From positions 36,886,356-36,950,355 of the forward strand of contig OV277870.1 in assembly GCA_922989275.2 (NCBI GenBank): DNA of 64,000 nt, read 5' to 3'. The notes beneath the pieces are model-generated. The model searched no databases, was not told the origin of the DNA, and saw only the letters and a list, made by a program, of their open reading frames with translations. Shown in pieces: positions 50,354-61,362 of this stretch (positions are counted from its first letter, which is position 1; each line of letters opens with the position of its first letter). The translations under genes and the position numbers were made by a program. The DNA comes from Gari tellinella. Lineage: Eukaryota > Mollusca > Bivalvia > Cardiida > Psammobiidae.

Positions 50354-50815
50354 TTTATCCCTTTACTCCATAGCCTGTTTCTAGTTTTGACTTAAAGCAG
50401 GCGCATTAACCCTTTCCCTAATAGAAGCACCTGTTAACGTATTCAATTTATTCCTCCGCTGAAAAAAATAGTTCCGATTTAATCAGTCATAAATATGTAT
50501 CCTAAAGAATGTTTTGTTTATTATAGCAGGTGATAGCTTAAAACAGGCTGAAAGTAAAGCAGAATGCGCCTTAAGGCGCAATCTGCTTTACTTTCAACCT
50601 GCTTTAAGTGGTCACCTATTTTCAAACTAGAAATAGGCTATAGGGTAAAGGGTTAAGGCACATTCTGCTTTAATTTCAGCCTGTTTTAAGCTATCATCTT
50701 CTAGAATATAGAAAATTTATCTTATGATACATGCTCATGACTGTATAAATAGGAACTATTTTCATCAGTGGAGAAATAAATAAAATGTGCTAAAAAGCAC
50801 TTCTTTGGGGGGAAA
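50354..50815. mobile_element. outer A-family element, split by another A
   Basis: TTTATCCCTTTACTCCATAG, then GCAGGCGCATTAA cut in the hairpin loop; resumes TTAAGGCACATTCTGCTTTA to CTTCTTTGGGGGGAAAG. Confidence 0.75.
50406..50656. mobile_element. inner A-family element inserted at TTAA
   Basis: TTAACCCTTTCCCTAATAG to TATAGGGTAAAGGGTTAA; hairpin AAAGCAGAATGCGCC TTAA GGCGCAATCTGCTTT. Confidence 0.85.
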
Positions 50816-51085
50816 GCCTGGTTATCCAATGATCTTTGAGCGCTGATTTGATTGCACAATACAACTTATACACACTATTGTCATGCTTAAACCACTGCGG
50901 TCAAAATTACCTCAAATTTAATAGTGCATGTCAGCAAATAGTTTTCAAAACAATTAAAACGAAACAGAAAGGATATGGGTTTTTATTCTTGTTCAGTTCC
51001 GGTCATAAATCTTTAATACAGTTACAGTCAAGTCCCACTCAAATGAATTTAAGACTCACTGATGATGTATAAGACAGTTGATAGC

Positions 51086-51332
51086 TTAACCCTTCCCCCA
51101 TAGAAGCACCTTTTAGAGCATTTAATTTATTGCTCCACTGAAGAAAATAGTTCCAATTTATACAGTCATTTACCATAAGAAATATTTTGTATATCCTAGC
51201 AGATGACAGCTTAAAGTAGGCTGGAAATAATATGCAGAATGCGCTTTAACGGGCATTCTGCTTTACATTCAACCTGCTTTAAGTGGTTAACTGTCTTCAA
51301 AACTACAAACAGGCTATGGGGTAATGGGTTAA
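51086..51332. mobile_element. A-family element with both TTAA ends, nested in an H-like repeat
   Basis: TTAACCCTTCCCCCATAGAA to TATGGGGTAATGGGTTAA. The flanks GACAGTTGATAGC-TTAA and TTAA-AGTAGATTTAAAATAC look like two halves of an H/F arm. Confidence 0.75.
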
Positions 51333-51544
51333 AGTAGATTTAAAATACAGTAGAAAACTCATATATGCTTTATTTTCATCCTACTTTGATTGAATACTTG
51401 TCTTAAACACAAAACAACGATTCTTTGTGTGAAACTCATTGCAATGCTTCTCTGTACTTTAACAGGTGACATTTAGCATTCTAAAACATGCATGCTGTAC
51501 GTCTTTATTTAAATGACAGTCAGCGGTTATAGTGCATGCTTTAA

Positions 51545-51754
51545 TTTAACCCCTTTTACTGCCATAACATCATCTTCTTTAAACAATGGTTGTCTGTTTT
51601 TATTTCTTACATTTAAATTTTAGGTAAATTTATTAAAGTAATATTGTAATGCATGTCAAACAATTTGGATCCTGATCAGATCCTGCGATAAGCTGTGTAT
51701 GATCAAGACCAAAACTATTTGCAAATATCCACTGTACTCAGTGAATGGGTTATC
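51545..51754. mobile_element. B-type element
   Basis: TTAACCCCTTTTACTGCC, core CAAACAATTTGGATCCTGAT and CCAAAACTATTTGC, right end GAATGGGTTA. A further worn B core lies at about 51830-51905. Confidence 0.55.
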
Positions 51755-51989
51755 ACTTTATTAGTATTGGCTGCAGAAAATATTGTCTGCAATGGAACTA
51801 TTAAATGTTCTGCTTTATATTTGAATGGTAAATAGTTTGGAATCAAATCAGACATCCAGTAACTGTTGCTCTGACAATGTCTGATCAGGATTCAAACTGT
51901 TTGAAATAGAAAACATTTTGTTGTTCATGCTTGAAAAGGGTTACATACAAATGCCACAGCAGAATGTGCCACTCACTTTTATGAAAATA

Positions 51990-52560
51990 ACTAGTTAAAC
52001 TCTCCTATTATGATCTCTCAAAAGGTAAACTCACTCAAAGCGTTAAAAACAGGTGACACCTTAAAGCGACTCGCAACCGGATGGTGTACTTGTCAAAATA
52101 AAATAAAATACTCAAATAAAAGCAAATTTGTGGCATTATTTGGCGTCTGACATTAAAAAAATATGATCAGTCCAAAAAAAGTCTCAAGAATCGTCACCGA
52201 ATCTTACTTTTTTTAGATATTTTCCATCGTTTTTCTATAGCGTTAGCTAACGGTATAGTTGTTGTTGTTGCTTCTCTACACGGGCTCTGACATAAACCGG
52301 AGCCGAATAATGCAGTATTAAGCGCTAACAGTGAAGTACGTTAATTCGCTACCGTATATATAGAGAGCGTCCGTGGTCGAGGCGGTAAAGGCGCGTCCTC
52401 ATTTTTCTTGTTTGTCTCCGCAATGGAGGGTCACGGGTAAATAAATTAGATACGCTTAAAGTCGTTTCTATGGGGGAAAGGGTTAAGAATTAAGGCATTT
52501 ACCAAAACATGAAGAGCGACCTAACGTTTTGAGAGGTTGTGATAGTGAGGGTTTATTGTA
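51990..52560. mobile_element. F-family element with a large insertion
   Basis: Left end AGTTAAACTCTCCTATTATG and ACAGGTGACACCTTAAAGCG; right end TGTGATAGTGAGGGTTTATT. About 420 bp between the arms (52068-52488) are foreign: AT-rich sequence, a tRNA-like start and an A-family right end (GTTTCTATGGGGGAAAGGG TTAA). Confidence 0.5.
52366..52440 (+). ncRNA. truncated tRNA-like SINE head
   Basis: GCGTCCGTGGTCGAGGCGGT resembles a tRNA 5' half with an A box at about 52374. The B box is lost where the sequence jumps into an A-family right end. Confidence 0.4.
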
Positions 52561-52745
52561 ATTATAAAATCGTGGTTGTCAACCAAGCATTGTTGCTATG
52601 GAAAACAAAAGATTAAACCTGCTTTTTATGAACAGGTAAAACCATTATTCTCAAGTTTTATTATTTTGTAAAACTAGAAGTCATCCTGTTACATTAACAG
52701 TTGCTTTCATTTAATCCTGGAAGCCAATACATGTCTGTATATTTT

Positions 52746-52813
52746 GCAAACAGTGTCGGGTCTGATCAGAGGATTCCTTATGGAGCCATCTGACCGGGTC
52801 TTCATTGTTTATC
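52746..52813. repeat. I-type hairpin
   Basis: GCAAACAGTGTCGGGTCTGA TCAGAGG and CATCTGACCGGGTCTTCATT G. Confidence 0.6.
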
Positions 52814-52989
52814 ATATGTTTAGATATTGTTTTGATCAGCTTAACTGTGTGTCATAGATTTACTTTAAAATATTTTTTTGTCAAAATCCTTTCAAGGATC
52901 TGAATATAAACTAAATCGACCTTCCATTTGAACGTTCAGCATTGCAAGGATTATGATAGAAATCATCCAATTACCATGTGTCTGCATTA

Positions 52990-53236
52990 CATTGAACCCT
53001 AGTGACAAGTATACTCTTCCTTTAGAAAGTTTACCTATAAAGAGTATATATATCATTAATTTATGCAAATAGTCTAGACTCAGAGGGGTAAAGGAGCCCT
53101 CTGTTCATGGTCTATACTGTTTGCAATTTTCCAACATATTGCAGAATCTGAAAGGAACCCTTATAAGTGATAAATGGATTAGACCTAATTGGAAGCTAGA
53201 TTTGCTCATTAAAAGTTTCAGGGGTGAATGAGTTAA
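52990..53236. mobile_element. C-type element
   Basis: TTGAACCCTAGTGACAAGTA to GGGGTGAATGAGTTAA with a worn core. The last TTAA is also the first of the D element. Confidence 0.65.
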
Positions 53237-53478
53237 CTCTTTCAACATCCTGGACCTGTTTAAAATGTACTCATTACATTTTGCAAACAGTGTAGACCCA
53301 GATCAGAGGGCTCCTATAGGAACCATCTGATCAGGGTCTACACTGTTTGCTAATTTAGAGCAGTATGTTACATTAAACTACCTAGACTTCCAAGTAGACT
53401 GGTTCATGTTTTGGTATCTAAAATGATCCACAAAGGAATGTAATAATCCATAGGAGTTACCTAGCATTGAATGGGCTA
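53233..53478. mobile_element. D-family element
   Basis: TTAACTCTTTCAACATCCTG to CATTGAATGGGCTAA. Core GCAAACAGTGTAGACCCAGA TCAGAGGGCTCC TATA and complement, near perfect. Confidence 0.8.
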
Positions 53479-53656
53479 AGGCTAGGTTGTTTGTACCATG
53501 TTTTTGCTTCCTGTCTGCAATTTATTTCTGTAATTACAGGATACAAACTAACCTTGATGTTTGTTGGAGGAACATGAATCAAGGCTTATAGATTGTTGGG
53601 CAGTAAAATATCATCTCCTGTTACAAACTTTGATGTCAGCAACAAACATGGAGGCA

Positions 53657-53830
53657 ATTATCTCTTTCAACAATAAATAACTCTTGTGGGTTATTACATT
53701 CCCTTGTGGATCATATTAGTTACCAAAATATATGAACCAGTCTATTTTGAATTCTGGGTAGTTTAATAATGCTGGTCTAAATTAGCAAACAGTGTAAACC
53801 CTGATCAGAGGGCTCCTATATATAGGGCTC
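53657..53830. mobile_element. D-family fragment
   Basis: TCTCTTTCAACAATAAATAA to GTAAACCCTGATCAGAGGGC; stops at the loop and joins an A fragment. Confidence 0.65.
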
Positions 53831-54135
53831 TTCTTTCAACCTGCTTTGACTGGTCACCTATCTTAACCCATTACCCCTAAGCATGATTCTAGTTTTGAAA
53901 TTGGTGACAACTTAAAGCAGGTTGAAAGTAAAGCAGAATGCGCCTTATGGCGCATTCTTCTTTAATTTCAGCCTGCTTTAAGCTGCCCTTTGCTTAAATA
54001 CAGAAAATAGTTCTTATCATACATATTCATAACATATAAATTTCCCTCAGTGGAGAAATAAATTGAAGGCGTAAAAAGGCATAGTTATGGGGTAATGGGT
54101 TAAATACTAGAAACAGGCTATGTGGTAATGGGTTA
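53830..54135. mobile_element. outer A fragment, split by another A
   Basis: CTTTCAACCTGCTTTGACTG and GTCACCTATCTTAA, then after the insertion TTAAATACTAGAAACAGGCT to TATGTGGTAATGGGTTA. Confidence 0.75.
53863..54103. mobile_element. inner A-family element inserted at TTAA
   Basis: TTAACCCATTACCCCTAAGC to TATGGGGTAATGGGTTAA; hairpin AAAGCAGAATGCGCC TTAT GGCGCATTCTTCTTT. Confidence 0.85.
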
Positions 54136-54140
54136 CTTAA

Positions 54141-54309
54141 GAAATAATCTATGTTCTACCGTTGTGAAACGGTATTTTACAACGGTCGGGAGTTGTGGTG
54201 CGCAGGAATTGACCACGAAGGCCGAAGGCCTGAGTGGTCAATTCCTGCGCACCACAACGACCGACCGTTGTAAAATACAGTTTCACAACGGTAGAACATA
54301 GATTATTTC
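54141..54309. repeat. foldback palindrome P2, 169 bp
   Basis: Arms GAAATAATCTATGTTCTACC, GTTGTGAAACGGTATTTTAC, AACGGTCG, GTTGTGGTGCGCAGGAATTG mirrored around GGCCGAAGGCC. Confidence 0.9.
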
Positions 54310-54734
54310 GATTCTAACATGACCAGATTTAAAGAAATTCATTAGAAAGGAAATCAAATGTTCCATACTTATTTCCTCAGCGGATGAAGTTTTTCGACCG
54401 AATAACTTTTTCCGCGGCATTACAAGAATCTAACACCCATAAGCAAATTTACATTTACCGATCCACAATCTGGCATAGAACAAACATTACACCAAACAAG
54501 ACAGAAGAATAAAAAAATTACTGTAACGTTACTGGTTAAAAGTATATGGTCTTTACGGGCTATATGAATAACGAAAGAAATTTAAAAAACATAACGTATG
54601 AACGCACGAGGTCACGTCATGTCATATAACCGCGGGAGGAGCGGGGTAGGGAAGAGCGTGGTATACCGTCTCAGGTATACCACGATAGACCTGTTCTTTG
54701 TTTATAGAGACGAATTCACGTGTCATGTTAGAAT
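54310..54734. mobile_element. body of the P2 foldback element
   Basis: ATTCTAACATGAC beside the palindrome is repeated inverted at 54722-54734 (GTCATGTTAGAAT). It contains GGTCACGTCATGTCATATAA and an inner hairpin GTGGTATACC GTCTCA GGTATACCAC (about 54658-54684). Confidence 0.55.
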
Positions 54735-55016
54735 ACAAGATTGACTGTATTTCACTAGACATTCATTCATTGACCTGGGCTCAATCCAAGGGCTCTCTTT
54801 GTATCCTATTGTCAATACTGGCTGCAGCCTTTTGAGGCTAAGTAATGATAAATATACAGATTAATGACTCGTTATTTCATAAACAAACATGTAAACAGAT
54901 ATCACTGTTTGATTAGCTAGCGTTTGGCCTTGTTTGCCCTGAAATCAGAGTTCAATCGGCACCCACTGGCCAATAGGCTTTGGCATTTAAATAGGAAATA
55001 AATGAGTGTCAATAGA

Positions 55017-55290
55017 TTAACCCTATACTCCATAGCCTGCTTCTGGTTTTGAAAACCTATTACCTTTTAACTCTTTCCCCCATAGAAGGGCCTTTTAGCA
55101 ATCTTAATTTATTCCCCCTCCAAAGAAAATAAGTCCAATTTAAACAGTCATGGAAATGTACCATTAGAAATATTTCTATATCCTAGCAGATGATAGCTTA
55201 AAACAGACTGTTTTAAGAGGTCACTTGTCTTCAAAACTAGAAATAGGCTATGAGGTAAAGGGTTATGCAGGTTGAAAGTAAACTTTAAAA
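55017..55290. mobile_element. A fragment split by another A
   Basis: TTAACCCTATACTCCATAGC to CTATTACCTTTTAA, resuming after the insert as TTATGCAGGTTGAAAGTAAA. The rest of the outer copy is lost. Confidence 0.65.
55067..55266. mobile_element. inner A-family element, hairpin deleted
   Basis: TTAACTCTTTCCCCCATAG to TATGAGGTAAAGGGTTA; the core is reduced to CTTAAAACAGACTGTTTTAA G. Confidence 0.75.
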
Positions 55291-55487
55291 ACAATTGGGA
55301 AGCAAACAATTGTTGTAGCAGGCAATTTTGAAGGGCTAAGAGAGGTTGGACTGTATAATGATGAGGAGATTTGTACAGTACAAAGTGACAAGGGACACAA
55401 CTGTAACATGGCAAAATCTGCAAACTCGGCAATATGTTTGGTGTCTGAAGATTTAAACCTTTGAGTTTGAATTATTGTCGTCTGCTT

Positions 55488-55653
55488 TACCTCTTTCAAC
55501 ACTCTTGTTATGAGATATTGGGTTCCCTTGTGGATCTTTTAAGTAACCAGAACATGAACCAGTTTACTTGGAATTCTGGGTAGTTTAATAAATACAGCTC
55601 TCAATAAGCAAGCAGTGTAGACCCAGATCAGAGGGCTCCTATAGGAGAAAACA
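55488..55653. mobile_element. D-family fragment
   Basis: CCTCTTTCAACACTCTTGTT, GGAATTCTGGGTAGTTTAAT, GTGTAGACCCAGATCAGAGG; ends at the loop. Confidence 0.65.
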
Positions 55654-55806
55654 ACAGAATTAGCTTATTCCATTGTATATTTTCAGAATTATGAGACAAA
55701 TTACACAAAGACTTTGATCTTGATCAGATATAAGGTTTATTGGAATCTAATGGAGACCTAGACTGTCTGCAAGAACCGTTTGATTCTCCAATAACCCTTT
55801 GAATCC

Positions 55807-56056
55807 TTAACTCATTGAGCCCTAGTGACGCATATATGCGTCATTTACCAAAAGTGTACCTGTTAAGAGTACACTAGTCCAATGCAAACAGTGAAGTCCC
55901 TGATTAGAGGGCTCCTGCAGGAGTCCTCTAATCAGCGACTTCACTGTTTGTCTTTTTGCAATATAGTATAAAAACAACCCTAAATAGTCTAAAATGGACC
56001 ATCCTTTATTGTAAACTGGAATTGTCCATTGGAAGTTTCAGGGGATAATGAGTTAA
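55807..56056. mobile_element. C-type element with both TTAA ends
   Basis: TTAACTCATTGAGCCCTAGT to CAGGGGATAATGAGTTAA; core GAAGTCCCTGATTAGAGG with complement. The left end carries the palindrome GACGCATATATGCGTC. Confidence 0.75.
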
Positions 56057-56251
56057 TATGCATATGTGTAAATTGCAAACAGGGTACCTATATGGAGAGT
56101 ATGCTTGTCCTATGCAAACAGTGAAGATCCAGATCACTGTTTGTCATGTTGCAATACATTCACAAAAGACGACCCTAAAGAGTCAAAAATGGACTAGACT
56201 TATTTGGAAACTGGAATTGTCCACTTGAAGTTTCAGGGAGAAAACAGTTAA
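56053..56251. mobile_element. C-type element sharing TTAA with its neighbour
   Basis: TTAATATGCATATGTG to TTCAGGGAGAAAACAGTTAA; the core is collapsed to AGATCCAGATCACTGTTTGT. Confidence 0.7.
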
Positions 56252-56397
56252 TAATTATGGAGGGACAATCCTTTCAAATAAGTCTACCTTTGCAAGCTGT
56301 TTAGATCCAGATCATATGTGTAACAGCATCTGGTCAAGATCATACCTGTTTGCTGTTCAGATTGTGTTTCAGTAAACATAGAAAACAAGGAGTCAAA

Positions 56398-56649
56398 TTA
56401 ACCCATTACCCCATAAATACGCCTTTCTACGCCTGTAATTCATTCCTCCACTTAAGAAAATATTTCCAATTTATACAGTCATGAATAGCTACCATGAGAA
56501 ATATTTTCTATATCCTATCAGATAGTAGCTTAAAGCAGATAGAAAGTAAAGCAGAATGCGCCTTAAGGCACATTCTGCTTTACTTTCAACCTGCTTTAAG
56601 TGGTCAACTATTTTCAATACTAGAAACAGGCTATGGGGTAATTGGTTAA
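56398..56649. mobile_element. A-family element, intact
   Basis: TTAACCCATTACCCCATAAA to TATGGGGTAATTGGTTAA; hairpin AAAGCAGAATGCGCC TTAA GGCACATTCTGCTTT. Confidence 0.85.
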
Positions 56650-56872
56650 GAGTTAGAGCAGGTGACACTTTCAGCAGGTGAGTTCATTAATCAGTACATT
56701 GTACTTTAATTTTAGAGTTTAAAGTCTATAGATAGTGAAACATTTCACCTGAGGGTACCCCAGCAGTGGGGTCAATTCAGTGCAATATTGGATACCCTAA
56801 TTACCTGCCCTTAGGGGTTACAGTCAGGTCTTAATCCCCAATGAGTTCTGGGACTAGATATAACCACTCTTT

Positions 56873-56940
56873 GCAAACAGTGTAGATCCAGATCAGAGAG
56901 CTCCTTCAGGAGCCCTCTGATCTGGATCTACACTGTTTGC
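56873..56940. repeat. I-family hairpin, perfect
   Basis: GCAAACAGTGTAGATCCAGA TCAGAGAGCTCC TTCA with near-exact complement. Confidence 0.85.
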
Positions 56941-57192
56941 CTTACTTTATGAAATTTGGGGATAAACCCTCAAACATGAAGTATTTTATCAGAAAACTGA
57001 TGAGTCCATTTGACATTTCAGCATTGTAGGGGTTTAAAACCTTTGACTGTTTGCAACATGTCAAGACCTTTAAGTAGTATGGATCTTGATCAGACACAAA
57101 CCTATTCAAATCCCATCAGGATCTAAACTGTTTGTTGCTCAGATGGTATCACTCTGCAAAGTGTACAGAGGAAAGAGCCTTGAATTACAGAT

Positions 57193-58341
57193 TTAACCCT
57201 GAAACTATCCCATAGCCTGTTTCTAGTTTTAAATACTGGTGACCAGTAGAAGCAGGTTGAAAGTAAAGCAGAATGTGCATTGCTTTACTTCCAGGCGCGT
57301 AGCTACCTGTACGCAAAAAACGCAACTGCGTACACATTGTCCTCAAAAATAGAAAAATTTAAAAGTCCAAAAATGCAATAAAAATCGTAGGGGGTAGGGG
57401 GTAGAGATCAAAGGCTGGAAGACAAGCTGTCAGAAAAAAAACATTATCCTAGAATCAATAATTTGTTATTCTGAGTCAAATTTTTACATAGTCTTTGAAT
57501 GCGGGAAACGCCGTCAGAACGCACCAGAGATCATCTAGGATTAAAAAATTTCTGGGGGAGCATGCCCCCGGACCCCTCTAGAGTAAGAGTGTTAAACCAA
57601 TCAGAGGGGGGTAAAATTATGTTATTGGGAGTCGAATTTTACATATAGATTAAAAAATGATGTTGGTATTTTTCTGTTTAACCCGTTTTGTTTGCTCGAA
57701 ATGCCCTTAGAACTCACCAAAGCCCATCTAGAAATATTTTTTTTCCGGAGGAGCCTTCCGCATTCCCAGTATGAGTGCGTTCGCCAATTGAAATAGCCCC
57801 TGACGTTGACGTGTGCCTCCTCAAATCATAGTTTGCTTCCTACGGGCATGCTTTATCATGTTATCAAAATGGATCGTAAATGCAAATGGTTCTGTTGCAG
57901 ATCTAAATGTTACTGATTGTCGGTTTAAAATTAACATCCATGATTTCAGGAACGTACATTAGATCTATATATACGTTCCTGATGATTTTGTCGTCAATGT
58001 CGTTTTGGGTTTTTTTTATTCAAATTTTTGCACAGATTTATGTTATTTTATCACCTGTTTTGAATGCGGGAAACGCCCTCAGAACGCACCTGAGACCATC
58101 TAGGAATAAAATTTTCCCGGGGGAGCATGCCCCCGGACCCCCCTAGTATAGGAGTGCGTACACTTCCTAATTGGTCTAGCTACGCCCCTGACTTCCAACC
58201 TGCTTTAAGCTGTCATATGCTTGGATATAAAAAAAAATCCTTCCTATGGGGCATATTCATGGCTGTATAATGTCGAACTATTTTCTTCAATGGAGGATAA
58301 ATTAAAGGTGTAAAACATGTATTTATGGAGGCATGTGTTAA
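57193..58341. mobile_element. A-family element interrupted by a hAT-like element
   Basis: TTAACCCTGAAACTATCCCA to the hairpin arm TGCTTTACTTC, then the insert. It resumes CAACCTGCTTTAAGCTGTC to TATGGAGGCATGTGTTAA. Confidence 0.75.
57292..58190. mobile_element. non-autonomous hAT-like element with three internal repeats
   Basis: CAGGCGCGTAGCTACC and GGTCTAGCTACGCCCCTG are the inverted ends. ACTTC precedes and follows it (short target duplication). Inside, a ~100-bp module occurs three times (about 57494, 57694 and 58055), sharing GCGGGAAACGCC, AGAACGCACC and GGGGGAGCATGCCCCCGGAC in two copies and a diverged version in the third. No transposase fragment; an included 79-codon frame has no domain. 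Confidence 0.7.
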
Positions 58342-59635
58342 AGAAGACGACATTTTTAGCATTAGAAAGGGTTATAAGTATTGATTTATTTGCACTCTTC
58401 TCACCTAGTTAGTATTATACAACATTATGCTCTTAATTGGACTGTGTGATACCCTTGGGGTTGAATGGTCAGTACCGATTCTTTGTATACCCTTATTATG
58501 CTGAATTTCTACTTGGATTCACTTGTTTTTCTGTTTATTTTGACATTGGAGATTGTTTCCCAAAATATTGAAAAACATGATAATTATACTCTGATGATAA
58601 GTAAAATAAAGTGCTTGGTTTCTGAAACTTCAAATTACATTTTGTACCTAATCTTTTTGTTGCAAGGGAAGTAACTATTTCTACCATGGTATAGTTGCAT
58701 TGAAGTTACTTCCCTTGAATACAATAGCTCAAGAGGGATGTAGGGTTCTCTCTTATCATCATTTGTGCTACAGAACTTAAATGCCGAACACTTTCTTCTT
58801 TAAGTTTTTTCAAAAGTTTTAATGAAGTAACACCATAGGGGTTGGTGGGGTCATTAGAATTTTAGTATTAAAAATACCTCCCTTTTCTGCGGCTGTGCTC
58901 TTTCATGTAGTGTCCTGGAGTTTTTCCTTCTACCTTGTGATACTGCAATTGTTCAACATTTTCTCCTTTTATTACCAAAATCTGTGTTGTGACTACTATC
59001 TTAAAATCATCTTGAAAAATGATGAGTAGCCACAACAAAATTTGGTGGTGGCATAAGGATTCCTGAATTGAAATATTTCCCTTGTATGGAGTAATGAATT
59101 TAGATACAGTGTCTTGGAGCTAGTATATAACAAACTCTGTGCTGTGACTACGCATTAAAATCATCTTGAAGAAACAATTCTAATGAGTAGTCATACAATA
59201 GAATTTGATGGAGATGAAAGTACTTGCCATATCTGTGGTATGGGGTAATGTGATTAGATGTAGTGTCCTGGAGCTTTGCCTGCCATTGTGATATGTTGTA
59301 GTTTTACGTTACCAATTTATCACCCTCAAAAACTGAATAAATATCATCTGTTAGAAATATTTCCTTCTTTAACTAAAATATTGTATCTTTGTTTCTATAT
59401 ATTGGCAAGATAGAATTCTACTACCAATCTGTTAGAAAGAAAGCTTCTGAGAAATCCAAGTAACTTGGGTCAGATCTTGATCCAAACTGATGTAAATATC
59501 TAGGAACTGATTTCTTGCATTTTTAAGGCTAACCCTTTTAAGTCTGAATAAATGATTTCTTGTTAGATTTTCTGCTGATACAATTCTGCATTAGTCCCTT
59601 TTATCTCTATCCTTACAGAAACACAATCTGAGTAA
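58342..59635. other. no gene; three decayed E-like pieces
   Basis: E-related words occur at about 58826-58890 (AGTAACACCATAGGG), 58985-59050 (GATGAGTAGCCACAACAAAA) and 59135-59220 (AATTCTAATGAGTAGTCATA). No exon-like sequence. Confidence 0.45.
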
Positions 59636-59700
59636 CAAACAGTTTGGATCCTGATCAGACGCTGAGTTACTCGGCGTCTGATCAGGATCCAAACTGTTTG
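59636..59700. repeat. B-type core hairpin, perfect
   Basis: CAAACAGTTTGGATCCTGAT CAGACGC TGAGTTACTCG GCGTCTGATCAGGATCC and the matching arm. Confidence 0.85.
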
Positions 59701-59945
59701 CAAAGGCCTTCAATATATTGTTTGAGCACTGTTCAGGGGGTTAATCCATGGTGGCCCTATATAACTCAGGCTCACATGGCATGTTTTCTCTTTGAAATAC
59801 AGATACCATACACCAAACAGGTCCTTGTTAATGCCCTAACCTTCTGTACACTGCGGAGATACTCATCGGCAATATTTTTGAACATCTCAATTTCTTTAAA
59901 TTAATTTACCGCCCATTTTCTGTTAAAAAATATCACCAGGAGTTT

Positions 59946-60010
59946 CAAACAGTTTGAATCCTGATGAGACGCCAAGTTCCTCGGCGTCTCATCTGGATCC
60001 AAACTGTTTG
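59946..60010. repeat. B-type core hairpin
   Basis: CAAACAGTTTGAATCCTGAT GAGACGCC and GGCGTCTCATCTGGATCC, near perfect. Confidence 0.8.
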
Positions 60011-60403
60011 CAACTGTATTTCAATTTTGCCTGTTTTATGCTAAAGGATGAAACTTGTTTCATCTTTCACCCATGGGATCATAGTAAAACATAAACAGTA
60101 TCCAAAAATTCTTTGCTACCAGTGTCAGTGTCAAATTCCAGTACGGTAGCCTGAAAACCGTATTTGACATTGGCAAACAGTGCAGATACAGACAAGATAC
60201 TGCAAACATCTCAATTACCTCCCTTTACCTTTATCCCAATTCCAGAATTCAGTCATATATTTTTAAGATGTGCTTAGCCATTAAACTCGTGATCTTCTAA
60301 GTAAAATTTCCATCTGCAACAACTTACTGCTGTATGCTACTGTTCCAAAATTTCTGAAAAAATTAAAAGTATAAAAAAAAGTTGAAAATAGGGTCAGAGT
60401 GTC

Positions 60404-60467
60404 AAACAATTTAGATCCTGATGAAATGCTGAGTAACTTGGCATCTCATCTGGATCCAAACTGTTTG
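60404..60467. repeat. B-type core hairpin
   Basis: CAAACAATTTAGATCCTGAT GAAATGC and GCATCTCATCTGGATCC. Confidence 0.7.
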
Positions 60468-60622
60468 AAAAGATATAATTACAATAGTTTGGTCATTAGC
60501 GTGCAAAGTCCCATGTAGTTTAGGTAGTGATGGATGTGAAATGAGTTGATAGGGTTTCAGATTCCAAATGCATTTGTTTGTTATGGGTATTGTTGGCTTG
60601 GAATAGATTGCTTTGACCTTAA

Positions 60623-60835
60623 AACCTTATCCTGCCGTATTATCATCTGCCTTGAATTTGTTGTCTTCAAAATTTGTCTTGAATTTAGATTTAAACAATT
60701 TGAAGTTAAAGAAATCTAATGATGAGTCAAACAGATTGGGTTCAGATCAGACGTTGTGTTACGCATCATCGTATCTAGATCTAAACTGTTTGCAAATATA
60801 CGATCAGCAAGTCACGATCGGCAGGATAAGGGTCA
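60623..60835. mobile_element. B-family element, TTAA ends eroded
   Basis: AACCTTATCCTGCCGTAT at the left and GATCGGCAGGATAAGG at the right; core CAAACAGATTGGGTTCAGAT with complement. Confidence 0.7.
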
Positions 60836-61109
60836 AACATTGACAGTTATAGAGACTAAAACCGTATCAATTACAAGTAATTAAGTACATCAATTTATCT
60901 TTTTTAAATGCATTCACTAGTTAAACTGTGAGAGCTCTAGTAGTAGGTATTAGCATTTTGCAAATAGTTTTGATTATGGCATTGCAGCCTCTGATCCAAA
61001 CAATTTCCACTAAGATTTTGTTTATAAAAAATTATATAATTTATAATTATTTAATATTAGAATTTGAGCAGATGACTAATTTTGAAGCAGATAACATTTT
61101 GTTAGCTCA

Positions 61110-61278
61110 CTTTGGTCTGGATCTGGGTCTACACTGTTTGCTAAATTACAACACTCTTTATTAAACTACCCAGAATTCAAAGTAGACTGGATCATCATAT
61201 TTTGTATTTTGGTTATTAAAAAGATCCACATGGGAATGGTTTAGCCCACAAGAGTTAATAAGTGTTGAAATGGGTTAA
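61110..61278. mobile_element. D-family right half
   Basis: GGTCTACACTGTTTGCTAAA, TACCCAGAATTCAAAGTAGA, GTTGAAATGGGTTAA. Confidence 0.65.
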
Positions 61279-61362
61279 ACATAAAACAGTTTCATAGCAG
61301 ACAATGTTTCTGTTGCAGTGAAAAAGTATCGTCATTAGCAGCTGATATACATACACCTTACC

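Noticed and set aside
50836..51072. 78-codon plus-strand frame in sequence that looks unique
   Set aside because: No domain, no clear start context or splice sites; kept only as a note.
57907..58146. 79-codon frame with hydrophobic stretch
   Set aside because: Inside the hAT-like element and ends in its GC-rich repeat module; no conserved domain.
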